Shown: piece by piece, positions 26,245 through 35,246 of the stretch
How the letters are laid out: each line of letters starts with the position of its first letter
Numbering within the stretch: the first letter of the stretch is position 1
NCBI GenBank assembly: GCA_965242795.1
Contig: OZ251505.1
Coordinates: 3,410,001-3,474,000, forward strand
Length of the DNA: 64,000 nt
Direction: 5' to 3'
Source: Bin18 sp965242795
Lineage (GTDB): Bacteria; Desulfobacterota; Binatia; Bin18
The notes under the pieces: generated by a model
The model's input: the letters and a program-made list of their open reading frames with translations, nothing else
Told to the model about the DNA's origin: nothing
Database searches by the model: none
Position numbers and translations under genes: made by a program

Positions 26245-26287
26245 TCCTCAATCCACAATCAGCAATCCACGATCCACAATCAACTTC
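26245..26287. repeat. short GATTGTGGATTG-type repeat forming the 3' end of the synthetase gene
   Basis: On the minus strand the sequence is built of ATTGTGGAT, CGTGGATTGCTG and ATTGTGGATTG units. The same unit type recurs at 60262-60385. Here the repeat is translated as the last residues (LIVDRGLLIVD) of the acyl-CoA synthetase. Confidence 0.6.
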
Positions 26288-27792
26288 CCCCGCTCCACCT
26301 TCCCCATCGCATTACGCGGAATCTCGTCCAGAAACCGGTACAGCCGCGGCCGTTTATACGGCGCCAAGTCGCGTTCGACCCGCTGCCGCAGCCGCGCTTC
26401 CAACGTCGCGGGGTCCGCGCCGTCTTGCGGCACGACGAACGCGGCGACCTTTTCGCCCAAATCGGCATCCGGCACGCCGGCGACCGCCACCTCGCGCACG
26501 CCGGTCTCGGGTTCCAGTGCGGCCTCGACCTCGCCCGGAGTCACGTTCGTCCCGCCGACGATGATGAGTTCCTTCATCCGCCCGTCGATCGTCAGGTAGC
26601 CGTCCGCGTCCAGCACGCCCAGGTCGCCGGTCCGGAACCAGCCGTCGTGAAACCCCGCGGCCGTGGCCGCGGGGTTGCGCCAGTAGCCGCGGAACACGTT
26701 CGGCCCGCGCACCCGGATTTCGCCGCTCTCGCCGTGCGGCAGCGGACGATGGTCGGTCGCGTCGAACACGCCGACCTCGACGCCCGGCAGCGCCGTGCCG
26801 ACCGTCCCGGCGCGGCACTCGCCATCGACCGGGTTGGACGTGTTGATGGCGGTTTCGGTGAGCCCGTAGCGCTCGACGATGCGGTGTCCGAAGCGCGCCT
26901 CGAACCGCCGGAACGTCTCGACCGACAGCGGAGCCGAGCCGGAGATGCAGAGCCGCACCGAGTCGAGCGCGAAGTCGCCCGCGGTCTCGACCATCCGGTG
27001 GTACATGGTCGGCACGCCCATGAAGACGCTGATCCGTTGTGTACTCAAGCCGGCCAGCACCACGGCCGGATCGAACCGCTCCACCAGCACCGCGGCCCCG
27101 CCCGTGAATAGCGTGCCGTACAAGCCCAGGGCCAAACCGTGCAGATGGTGGGGCGGCAGCGCGTGCAGCAGGCGGTCGTCCTCGGTCATCCGCCACGTCT
27201 CGACCAGCAGGGCGTGCAGATTGGCGGCGATGTTGGCGTGCGTCAGGCCGACGCCCTTGGGCCGGCCGGTCGTGCCGCTGGTGAACAGCAGCAAGGCGTC
27301 CTCGTCCGCGCTGCCGGCACGGGGTTCCGTCCCGCTGCGAAAACCGGCCAGCACGTCCGACAGCGGTTCGGTATCGGGCGGGACTCCGTCCCCGTCGGCG
27401 ACCCACCACGGTCCGCGCATCGCGTGTCTCGTCTCCGGCGCGCGGGTCAGCACCGCGACGTTGGTAATCGCCAACGCAACGTCGGCTTGACGCAGGACGG
27501 CCTCGATCTCGGCCGCGGACAGGGCCGGATTGAGCGGCACGACGCAGGCGCCGACGCCCAGCACCGCCAGATGCGCGGTCACCAGTCCCGCGGATTTCCC
27601 GAGCGACAGCGCCACCCGGTCGCCCGGTCCGACGTCCGCGGCGCGCAACGCGGCCATCCAACGCGCGGCGTCGTCCGACACTTCCCCGCGGGTTTGCCGC
27701 CACGCGATGTCACCGGACGGATCGAGACGCTCGAACAGGAGACGGTTGGGGTCGCGGGCCAGACGTTGCCAGAACGCGGCGGCAAGGTGCAT
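26248..27792 (-). CDS. ANL-superfamily acyl-CoA synthetase (malonyl-CoA synthetase-like)
   Basis: A 514-residue adenylate-forming enzyme that activates a carboxylic acid to its CoA ester via acyl-AMP. Motifs are the P-loop LLFTSGTTGRPKGV, the adenine-binding ERYGLTETAI, WFRTGDLGVLDADGYL, and the C-terminal catalytic Lys in NAMGKVERGKL. FMGVPTMYHRM and the PHHLHGLALG segment recall MatB-type malonyl/methylmalonyl-CoA synthetases, but the substrate is not certain. The last 10 or so residues derive from a dispersed repeat, so the ancestral C-terminus was probably shorter. It is first in the leftward gene train with the oxidoreductase, which hints that the aldehyde oxidation product may be its substrate. 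Confidence 0.82.
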   Translation of the reverse strand: MHLAAAFWQRLARDPNRLLFERLDPSGDIAWRQTRGEVSDDAARWMAALRAADVGPGDRVALSLGKSAGLVTAHLAVLGVGACVVPLNPALSAAEIEAVLRQADVALAITNVAVLTRAPETRHAMRGPWWVADGDGVPPDTEPLSDVLAGFRSGTEPRAGSADEDALLLFTSGTTGRPKGVGLTHANIAANLHALLVETWRMTEDDRLLHALPPHHLHGLALGLYGTLFTGGAAVLVERFDPAVVLAGLSTQRISVFMGVPTMYHRMVETAGDFALDSVRLCISGSAPLSVETFRRFEARFGHRIVERYGLTETAINTSNPVDGECRAGTVGTALPGVEVGVFDATDHRPLPHGESGEIRVRGPNVFRGYWRNPAATAAGFHDGWFRTGDLGVLDADGYLTIDGRMKELIIVGGTNVTPGEVEAALEPETGVREVAVAGVPDADLGEKVAAFVVPQDGADPATLEARLRQRVERDLAPYKRPRLYRFLDEIPRNAMGKVERGKLIVDRGLLIVD

Positions 27793-28277
27793 GCGCGCTG
27801 ACGTACCACACCGGCGAAGACGGGAACAAGCAGCGCCATGTCGCTTGACGGTAGTGCCTCGGTTTGAAACGCTTCTCGTCGTTGCTAGTGCTGATAGACA
27901 CTGGCAAATGTGACACTATGTATGCACAAGAAAGAAATTCTTCATGCCACGTGGACCACAAGACCGACACCGGTCGTCCGATGTCGCGGGGACGGTGACG
28001 AGATCACGGACAAGACAGAGGCCTTTCGCACGACCGCTTGGGCAATGGGCCGCAAGGGCGGCCGCCCACGGGCGCGGAAGTTGTCTGCGGCGCAGCGGAC
28101 GGCCATTGCCGAACAGCCGACGGCCCTCCGGGCGCTGTAGCGCCCGTCCTTATCGATGACGAAGGCGGACACCGTTACCGACTCATACTGCCCCTTGGAA
28201 TACCGGACCAGCGTATTCCGCTACGTCCTGCTGGCCGACCGACTCCTGGTCACCCAACCGCTGAATGGGCCAGCATA
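27793..28277. other. region without a recognised gene
   Basis: About 480 bp between the synthetase start and an RTX remnant. A rightward open stretch at 27910-28140 encodes AWAMGRKGGRPRARKLSAAQ, which resembles the linker/HTH start at the C-terminus of serine recombinases or some transposases, but nothing around it supports a complete gene. It is probably a mobile-element scrap. Confidence 0.25.
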
Positions 28278-28778
28278 GTGTCTATTGTTGGTGAAGCTCC
28301 CGCTCAAGGGATCGTCGGCGGCCCCAGCAATGATCGCCTGATTGGAGACGAGCATGATAACTGGTTCCGGGGCAAGAGAGGGGCGGACACGTCCATCTTC
28401 GACAGAGACAGTTTGCCGGGAGCAACGGGGACCCTCGCGGGAGAGACGGACGTGGTGAAGGACTTTTCGGGGCTGGGCGCGGACGGCGTGAAACAGGAGA
28501 GCGAGGATGGCGACAAACTGAATTTGTCGGAGTTGACGGAGGACCTGGCGGTGAAGCCGACGTTGGCCTTCTTACCGACGGCGGGTGCAGCCTTCACCGG
28601 TGTCAAGGGCCGAGTGCGGTACGTGCAGGATGACAAGGCGGGGAGTGACGACGCCCTCACGCATGTGCAGGTGGACCTGGACGGGAGCGCGGACGAGAAC
28701 GGAGGATACGACGCGGAATTCCAAGTGACGTTGGAGAGGTTGCACAGCCTGACCGGCGCGGACCTGATACTGGCGTAA
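28278..28778 (+). pseudogene. C-terminal remnant of an RTX/type I-secreted protein
   Basis: The reading frame encodes a lone degenerate calcium-binding repeat (GGPSNDRLIGDEHDNWF.GKRGAD) followed by a typical terminal domain: ETDVVKDFSGLG, DGDKLNLSEL, VQVDLDGSADENGGYDAEF, LHSLTGADLILA. The end resembles that of the intact RTX protein at 29271-31871 (LNLARL, FELELKGLHDLGADDFAL), and both stops are followed by a similar GCCGGGGGCGG sequence. No start, repeat array or upstream domain remains, so this is most likely a truncated paralogue, although it might still be translated from an internal ATG. Confidence 0.55.
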
Positions 28779-28964
28779 GCCGGGGGCGGCAGCGACCGAT
28801 GACGTGCGTGGTGTTGCCCTTGCATTGACGGCGCGGTGGCGACCCTTGGCGTCCAGATCGATGCGCGGGACGCGGTCCTGCATGGCGTCCGGTCCCCGGC
28901 TGGTCCACACGTCGGGCATTTCGGTCACGGGCGTATCGACGTCGCTGATGGTGTAGCCGCTCAT
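28572..28964 (-). other. doubtful small ORF overlapping the RTX remnant
   Basis: Leftward from an ATG at 28964 with an excellent ribosome-binding site (AGGGAGGAACGTTT), the frame begins MSGYTISDVDTPVTEMPDVW and stays open for 131 codons. The 3' half overlaps the RTX remnant antisense and lacks coding character. It looks like the genuine 5' end of an unidentified gene cut off by the RTX fragment. I do not recognise it. Confidence 0.25.
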
Positions 28965-29270
28965 AAACGTTCCTCCCTGTGCTGGGAGTCGGCTCGCGCG
29001 CAAGGGAGCGGGGGGCGGTGCGTTTGCCAAGGCGACGATACGGCGGCCGCGGTACTCCGCCTCGCCGGATAAACATAATCCCTATTGACCGTCCTTGAGG
29101 TGCCTGATGGGCGCGCCCGTCATCGAACCCGTGGCTATATGAACCGAGGTGGAACTTGCCGAGTCGGTCAGCCGGTTCCGTCCAGGTTCATGCACGAGCG
29201 GTAGGCCGCGGAGCAGGACACACGTAACAACTTCGGCCTGTAGGTCGAACGAGAAAGGACGGAGCGAACG

Positions 29271-31871
29271 ATGGCACGTCTGATAGGAGATTCCGGAAAC
29301 AATCATTTGAGAGGAACATCTTCAGCCGACACGTTAGAAGGCAGGGGCGGGAACGACACGTTAGAAGGCGGGGGCGGGAACGACCGGTTGGAAGGAGGGA
29401 CGGGGGCGGACAAGCTCCACGGGGGTCGTGGGACGGATACGGTAGTGTACGAAGATTCCACGGCGGGGGTAACGGTCGACTTGACACGCAGCAACAGCCG
29501 GGGGCGGGGTGGGGAGGCGGCGGGCGACACGTACCGTGACATCGAGAACATCGTCGGCAGTGCGCATGCCGACACGCTGACCGGCGGCGAGGGAACGACC
29601 CTGAAGGGCGGGGATGGCAACGACACGCTGACCGCCGCCGGTTGGAACAACAACGCCACCCTGGAGGGCGGGGACGGTCACGACACGCTGACCGCCAACG
29701 GCAGCAACGCCACCCTGAAGGGCGGGGACGGCAACGACACGCTGACCGGTGGCTACGACTCCACCCTGGAAGGCGGGGACGGCAATGACACGCTCACCGC
29801 CATCGGGCGCAACACCCTGAAGGGCGGGGATGGCAACGACACGCTCACCGTCCGCTACGGCTACAACAACACCCTGGAGGGCGGGGCGGGGGCCGACCGG
29901 CTAGACGCTAGTAGGAGTGTGGGGACAATCGCGGTTTACACGAATTCGGGGGCGGGGGTGAACGTCAACTTGGCGACGGGGGTAGGGAGCGATGCGGCCA
30001 GCGGGGCGCGGAGCGAGGCGCACGGGGATACGTTGACGAACATTCAGAAAGTGCGGGGCAGCGCCCATGCCGACACCCTGACGGGAAATGGGAACAGCAA
30101 CATGCTGTATGGCGGCAAAGGCTCCGACACGCTGGAAGGGGGCGCGGGGGCAGACAAATTGTATGGCGGCGAAGGAGACGACCGGGCCTCGTATGCCAAT
30201 GCGACGGCCGGAGTGACGGTGAACTTGGGGCGGCCGGCGGACAATACCGGCGACGCCGCTGGAGACACGTACGACAGCATCGAGGAGCTGGAGGGGAGCA
30301 ACTTCGGCGACCGGCTGACGGGAGACGGAGAGGCCAACACGCTGTGGGGCGGCGGCGGCAGAGATACGTTGGAGGGCGGCGAAGGGAACGACGTGCTGGA
30401 CGGCGGGGCCGGAGGAGACACGTTGCGCGGCGGCAGGGGAGACGATCGTGCCTCGTATGCCAGTGCGACGGCCGGCGTGACGGTGAACTTGGGGCGGCCG
30501 GCGGACAATACCGGCGACGCGGTGGGCGACACGTACGACAGCATCGAGGATTTGGAGGGGAGCGGCTACGACGATCATTTGACGGGGAACGCACAGGCCA
30601 ACAAACTGTTGGGCGGCGCCGGCAACGACACGTTGTATGGCGGGGCGGGCGTGGACACGTTGAACGGCGGCAAAGGGGACGACGTGCTGGTCGGCGGGGC
30701 CGGGGCCGACGTATTGGACGGAGGGGTCGAGCCCGCCGACGCGGGGTCCGCCGGGGTGACCGTCAACTTGGGGGCCGGGCCGCGGAGCAGCGACACGGCG
30801 TCGTACGCGGGGTCGGCAGCCGGGGTGAACGTCAACTTGGCGACAGGGAGAGGAAGCGATGCCGACAGCACGCAGCGGAGCGATGCGCACGGAGACACGC
30901 TGACGAACATCGAGAATCTGACGGGCAGCGCCCATGCCGACACGCTGACGGGCAACGCCGTGGCCAACGTGCTGAAAGGCGGAGACGGGGCGGACACGCT
31001 GCGTGGCGGCGGCGGGGTGGATACGCTGGTCGGCGGGGAGGGCAACGACTTCCTCTACGGCGGCGGCGATGGCGACGCATTGGAAGGGGGCGCGGGAGCG
31101 GACACCCTGTATGGCGGGGGAAGCGGATGGGCGGTGTACACGAATTCCGGGGAGGGGGTGACGGTCGACCTGACGAACAGCCGAACAGGGAGCCGGGCGC
31201 TGGATTCTTACGGGACCGGGTCGGGAGGCGAGGCGGCCGGGGACCGGCTGTATAACGTCCAGCACGTCAAGGGGAGTGCGCATGCCGACACCCTGACCGG
31301 AAACGACAATCACAACACCCTGTACGGCGGCGGCGGGGCGGACACGCTGTACGGCCACGGGTCGAACGACGGGCTGTATGGCGGAGGCGGGGCCGATACG
31401 CTGGACGGGGGGCAGGGGAGCGACACGCTGAGGGGCGGAGCCGACAATGACACGCTGGATGGAGGACAGGGGAACGACATCCTGATCGGCGAGGCGGGGG
31501 CGGACACCCTGGAAGGCGGCAGCGGGGGAGACACCTTCGAGTTTCTCGAGGTGAGCGACTCGACGGTGGGCGCCCGGGACGTCATTCTGGACTTCGGGTA
31601 TCTAGGAAACGATCCGTTTCCGTTAGCCGAGAAGCTGAATCTGGCGCGGTTGGGGACGGACTTGCAGGTGCGGTATCAGAAGTTCGATGAAACCGGCACC
31701 GAGAACGACAAGACGATCATCCAGATCGACGTGAACAAGGACGGGGACGTCGAGGCGGGAGAGGACTTCGAGCTGGAATTGAAGGGGTTGCACGATCTGG
31801 GCGCGGACGACTTCGCTCTCGCGGGAGACGACGCATCGGTCGTGGAAGTCACGGACATCGTGATAGCCTGA
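29271..31871 (+). CDS. RTX (hemolysin-type calcium-binding repeat) protein, type I secreted
   Basis: An 866-residue protein made almost wholly of glycine-rich nonapeptides (GGxGxDxLx), from residue 5 to about 760, interleaved with a spacer module of the type VTVNLGRP...GDTYDSIE.LEGS. These repeats bind calcium outside the cell and fold into parallel beta rolls. The C-terminal domain (DTFEFLEV...VILDF...EKLNLARL...DFELELKGLHDLGADDFAL) carries the type I secretion signal; there is no Sec signal. No enzymatic or adhesion domain is seen, so a surface-layer, matrix or adhesin-like role is only a guess. The ATG at 29271 follows GGAGCG. The complete type I exporter follows immediately. Confidence 0.88.
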   Translation: MARLIGDSGNNHLRGTSSADTLEGRGGNDTLEGGGGNDRLEGGTGADKLHGGRGTDTVVYEDSTAGVTVDLTRSNSRGRGGEAAGDTYRDIENIVGSAHADTLTGGEGTTLKGGDGNDTLTAAGWNNNATLEGGDGHDTLTANGSNATLKGGDGNDTLTGGYDSTLEGGDGNDTLTAIGRNTLKGGDGNDTLTVRYGYNNTLEGGAGADRLDASRSVGTIAVYTNSGAGVNVNLATGVGSDAASGARSEAHGDTLTNIQKVRGSAHADTLTGNGNSNMLYGGKGSDTLEGGAGADKLYGGEGDDRASYANATAGVTVNLGRPADNTGDAAGDTYDSIEELEGSNFGDRLTGDGEANTLWGGGGRDTLEGGEGNDVLDGGAGGDTLRGGRGDDRASYASATAGVTVNLGRPADNTGDAVGDTYDSIEDLEGSGYDDHLTGNAQANKLLGGAGNDTLYGGAGVDTLNGGKGDDVLVGGAGADVLDGGVEPADAGSAGVTVNLGAGPRSSDTASYAGSAAGVNVNLATGRGSDADSTQRSDAHGDTLTNIENLTGSAHADTLTGNAVANVLKGGDGADTLRGGGGVDTLVGGEGNDFLYGGGDGDALEGGAGADTLYGGGSGWAVYTNSGEGVTVDLTNSRTGSRALDSYGTGSGGEAAGDRLYNVQHVKGSAHADTLTGNDNHNTLYGGGGADTLYGHGSNDGLYGGGGADTLDGGQGSDTLRGGADNDTLDGGQGNDILIGEAGADTLEGGSGGDTFEFLEVSDSTVGARDVILDFGYLGNDPFPLAEKLNLARLGTDLQVRYQKFDETGTENDKTIIQIDVNKDGDVEAGEDFELELKGLHDLGADDFALAGDDASVVEVTDIVIA
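30187..30569 (+). repeat. 264-bp-period direct repeat inside the RTX gene
   Basis: Segments of about 119 bp starting at 30187 and 30451 are nearly identical (GTGACGGTGAACTTGGGGCG, then CAATACCGGCGACGC and so on) and are 264 bp (88 codons) apart. They encode the same spacer module, ATAGVTVNLGRPADNTGDA, continuing to DTYDSIE. The pair keeps the reading frame, so recombination would add or remove whole modules. Confidence 0.75.
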
Positions 31872-31923
31872 CGAATGCCGGGGGCGGTCGTGCTGCCCGG
31901 TTCGGGGATACGCGCCGCGCACC

Positions 31924-33657
31924 ATGCCGCCCTCTCTTTTTCTTCACACCAAACAAACGAAGGCAGCCCCGCTCCACACGGCCCTGCGCCGCTGTCGGAG
32001 CGGGTTCCTCGGCGTGGCGGGATTCAGCGCGGCGGCGAACGTGCTGTTGCTCGTGGCGCCGGTGTACATGTTGCAGATCTACGACCGGGTGCTGCCGAGT
32101 GCGAGCCATGCCACGCTGCTCGCCCTGACGGGCGTAGCAGTCTTCCTGTTGAGTTGTTTCGGGCTGCTGGATTGGGTGCGCCAGCGGCTGATGACGCGCG
32201 TGGCGCTGACCCTGCACGACGGCGCCGTGGATGCGGTGCTGGCGGGGACGTACCACGCCAGCCTGCGGCGGGCGCGGCAGAGCGGCGGCCAGCCGGTGCG
32301 CGACCTGACCACGGTCCGCCAATTCCTGAACACGCCCTCGACCTTGGCCTTCTTCGACGCGCCGTGGGCGCCGGTGTTTCTGACGGTGATTTTCCTGATC
32401 CATCCTTGGTTGGGCGTCTTGGCCCTCTGTAGCACCATAACGTTGCTGTTGTTGGGGATGTTGACGGAAACCCGGTCGCGGGGGCCGTACCGGACGGCGG
32501 GGGAGCAGGCGGCGGACGCGCAACGGTTCGCGGAGAACGGGTTGCGGCACGCCGACGTATTGGCGGCGATGGGGATGTACGCCGCCTTCCGCCGACGCTG
32601 GCACCGCCGACATGATCGGAGCGTGGCCGCCTATGCCGAGGGCGGGGCGCGGTTGAGCGCGTTGTTGGCGACGACGAAGACGGTGCGGCAGACGGTCCAG
32701 GTGGGGACGTTGGGGTTGGGCGCATGGCTGGTGTTGGCGCAGGAGATCACGCCGGGGATGATGATCGCGGCGTCGATCATTCTGAGCCGGGCATTGGCGC
32801 CGATCGAGCAGGGAATTGCGGCGTGGCGAGGCTGCGTGACGGCCCGTACGGCGTGGGATCGGCTGAACACGTTGATCCAGCGTACCCCATCACATGAGGA
32901 ACGGGGAACGACGCTGCCCCGACCGACCGGCTTGGTACAGGTCGAAGGCGTGATTGCGGTGCCGCCGGGGGCCAACCGGCCGGTACTGCACGACGTCAGC
33001 TTGACGTTACGGCCGGGGACGGTGACGGCGATAGTGGGGCCGAGCGGGAGCGGCAAGAGCACGCTGGCGCGGGTGTTGGTGGGCGTGTGGGAGGCGCAGG
33101 CCGGGCAGGTTCGCTTGGACGGCGCGGCCATCGGCGAATGGCCGGCGGAGCGCCGGCTTCAGCACGTCGGCTACCTGCCGCAGGAAGTCGAATTGTTCGA
33201 GGGCAGCTTGGCCGAGAACGTCGCGCGGTTGGGAGAGCCAGACGACGCCGTGGTGTTGGCGGCGGCGCGGTTGGCGCATTGCCACGACGTGCTGATGCGG
33301 CTGCCGGAGCATTACGACACGGCGATTGCCGAGGGCGGGGCGAACCTGTCGGCGGGGCAACGGCAGCGCGTCGGATTGGCGCGGGCGGTGTACGGCGATC
33401 CGGTCTTCGTCGTGCTGGACGAACCGGACGCGAACTTGGACGCGGAAGGGGAAGCGGCCCTGCTCAAGACGCTCCAAGCATTGGCGCAACGCAAGGCGAC
33501 CGTGGTGGTGGTGACGCACACCCCGCGGCTGCTGCGAGGGGTGGAGCAAGTGGTGGTGCTACAAGAGGGACGGGTCGTGGACGGCGGCCCGCGGGAGTCG
33601 GTCTTGCAACGGCTGGTGCGCTCGGCCCACCCCTCGGTCCGCCGGCGGACCGGATGA
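31924..33657 (+). CDS. type I secretion ABC transporter (permease-ATPase), PrtD type
   Basis: A 577-residue half-transporter with about six membrane segments in residues 25-300 and an ATPase domain from about 335. Walker A is GPSGSGKST at 372-380, the signature is LSAGQRQR near 475, and Walker B with its extension is VFVVLDEPDANLD near 494-506. The transmembrane part (PVYMLQIYDRVLPS) matches the PrtD/HlyB-like subgroup without a peptidase domain. It energises export of the RTX protein encoded 52 bp upstream, together with the adaptor and TolC-like genes downstream. The ribosome site is weak. Confidence 0.92.
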   Translation: MPPSLFLHTKQTKAAPLHTALRRCRSGFLGVAGFSAAANVLLLVAPVYMLQIYDRVLPSASHATLLALTGVAVFLLSCFGLLDWVRQRLMTRVALTLHDGAVDAVLAGTYHASLRRARQSGGQPVRDLTTVRQFLNTPSTLAFFDAPWAPVFLTVIFLIHPWLGVLALCSTITLLLLGMLTETRSRGPYRTAGEQAADAQRFAENGLRHADVLAAMGMYAAFRRRWHRRHDRSVAAYAEGGARLSALLATTKTVRQTVQVGTLGLGAWLVLAQEITPGMMIAASIILSRALAPIEQGIAAWRGCVTARTAWDRLNTLIQRTPSHEERGTTLPRPTGLVQVEGVIAVPPGANRPVLHDVSLTLRPGTVTAIVGPSGSGKSTLARVLVGVWEAQAGQVRLDGAAIGEWPAERRLQHVGYLPQEVELFEGSLAENVARLGEPDDAVVLAAARLAHCHDVLMRLPEHYDTAIAEGGANLSAGQRQRVGLARAVYGDPVFVVLDEPDANLDAEGEAALLKTLQALAQRKATVVVVTHTPRLLRGVEQVVVLQEGRVVDGGPRESVLQRLVRSAHPSVRRRTG

Positions 33658-33712
33658 GCGGGGGGCCCTCCGTTTGTCAAGAGGATTACATCCTTGACGC
33701 TCCCGAAGACCG

Positions 33713-33800
33713 TTTGTCCTCGTCATACCGGCGCAAGCCGGTATCCATCCCCTGGATTCCCGCTTGCGCGGGAATGACGAGGGGGGCGCGGGAATGACGA
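33713..33800. repeat. REP-like palindromic element
   Basis: The element reads GTCATACCGGCGCAAGCCGG, a short spacer, then CTGGATTCCCGCTTGCGCGG and GAATGACGA, with a partial second copy. It occupies most of the 263-bp gap between the ABC and adaptor genes, so it lies within the secretion operon. Confidence 0.65.
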
Positions 33801-33920
33801 CCGGGTGGGATCGTCAAGCATGGACGCTCCTTGGCCTTCGTCTCCGCGTGACTTTTCTCTCCTCTATTCCCGGGCGGGAGCTTGCCCCGGATCTGAGCCG
33901 GTCAACCTGAAACCCTCTTG

Positions 33921-35246
33921 ATGAGCGGATCATCAGAATCCATCCTGTCGGCGCCCGACCTGCAGCGGCGGCCCTTGCGGGACGTGCGGATCGGGGCAGC
34001 GGTGCTGGCCGTAGCGCTGGGCGGCTTCGGGGCGTGGGCGGCGCTGGTGCCGTTGACCGAGGGTGTGGTCGCCGTCGGGACGGTCGCAGTAGAGACCGAG
34101 CATCAGACCATTCAGCACCTGGAAGGCGGCATCGTCGCGACGGTGCACGTCCGCGAAGGCAGCGAGGTCCAAGCCGGAGAGATATTGTTGGAGTTGCGCG
34201 ACACGCAGGCACGGGCGGAGCGGGAGCGGTTGGACACGCGCACCGTGGGCTTACGGGCCGAACTCGCCCGGTTGGAGGCGGAGCGGCAGGAACGAGACGA
34301 GATCGCGTTTGCGGCGGAGTTGACCGATCGGCGGGCCGAACCGGAAGTCGCCGCCCTGCTGGCGGCGCAGCGCGATCTGTTCGCCATGCGCCGCCGCCAG
34401 TACCGGGGCGGGATCGAACTCTTGCGCCACCGCATCGAGCAATACGAGGAACGCATTCGGGGATTGGAAGCCAGTCGGATGGCCCATCAGCGGGAGCACG
34501 CTCTCATCGAGCGTGACGTGGACACGCTGCGCGCCCTACATGCCCGGCAGTTGGTGGACGAAGGCACGTTGATTGCTCGGCAGCGGGAGTCTGAGCAGAC
34601 CGCGGGCCACATCGGAAGTCTGGCCGCAGAGATTGCTGCGGCACGGGTTGCCATCGGCGAGGCGCGGCAGGAGATTCTGCAACTGGAGCACACGCGGCAT
34701 ACGGAAGTCGCCGAGCGGCTGAGCGAAGCCCGCCAGGAATGGTACGCGACGCGCGAACGCCTGGTCGCCGTGCAGGACGTATTGACGCGGACGCGGATCG
34801 TGGCGCCGCAGGCGGGCAAAGTGATCGGCTTGACGGCACACACCGTGGACGGGGTGATTCTGCCGGGGGACCCGATCCTGCACTTGGTGCCGAGCGCCAC
34901 GCCGCTGATCGTGGAAGGGCGGATTCGGCCGACGGACATCGACCGGGTCCATGCGGGGCAGACGGCGCGGCTCCGCTTCTCGGCGTTCAGCGCGCGCACG
35001 ACGCCGACGGTGCAAGGACGGGTCACGCGGGTCTCGCCGGACGCCTTCCAGGACGAAGTGACGCAGGAGGCATACTACGCCGCGCGGATTACGGTCGCCG
35101 ACGCGGAGCTTGCGAAGCTGGGGGACGTCCAATTGGAGCCGGGGATGCCGGTGGACGTGTTGGTGGAGGGAGAACAACGGACGGCGTGGGCGTACCTGAC
35201 GGCGCCGTTGGTGGACATCGTAGAGAAGGCGTGGGTGGAAGAATGA
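33921..35246 (+). CDS. type I secretion periplasmic adaptor (HlyD family)
   Basis: A 441-residue membrane-fusion protein. A single N-terminal membrane segment lies at about residues 27-47 (IGAAVLAVALGGFGAWAALV). It is followed by a lipoyl/beta-barrel half starting HQTIQHLEGGIVATVHVREG, a long coiled coil from about 95 to 290 rich in Glu/Arg/Leu heptads, and the returning barrel (ILTR-like segment VLTRTRIVAPQAGKVIGL). This is the HlyD/PrtE architecture that bridges the ABC transporter to TolC. The start was set at the ATG 33921; a TTG immediately before it is possible. The stop overlaps the next start (ATGA). Confidence 0.9.
   Translation: MSGSSESILSAPDLQRRPLRDVRIGAAVLAVALGGFGAWAALVPLTEGVVAVGTVAVETEHQTIQHLEGGIVATVHVREGSEVQAGEILLELRDTQARAERERLDTRTVGLRAELARLEAERQERDEIAFAAELTDRRAEPEVAALLAAQRDLFAMRRRQYRGGIELLRHRIEQYEERIRGLEASRMAHQREHALIERDVDTLRALHARQLVDEGTLIARQRESEQTAGHIGSLAAEIAAARVAIGEARQEILQLEHTRHTEVAERLSEARQEWYATRERLVAVQDVLTRTRIVAPQAGKVIGLTAHTVDGVILPGDPILHLVPSATPLIVEGRIRPTDIDRVHAGQTARLRFSAFSARTTPTVQGRVTRVSPDAFQDEVTQEAYYAARITVADAELAKLGDVQLEPGMPVDVLVEGEQRTAWAYLTAPLVDIVEKAWVEE

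Noticed and set aside
29271..31600. Tandem repeats that might be a CRISPR array
   Set aside because: The repeats are in-frame multiples of three that encode calcium-binding nonapeptides; there are no constant-length spacers and no cas genes.
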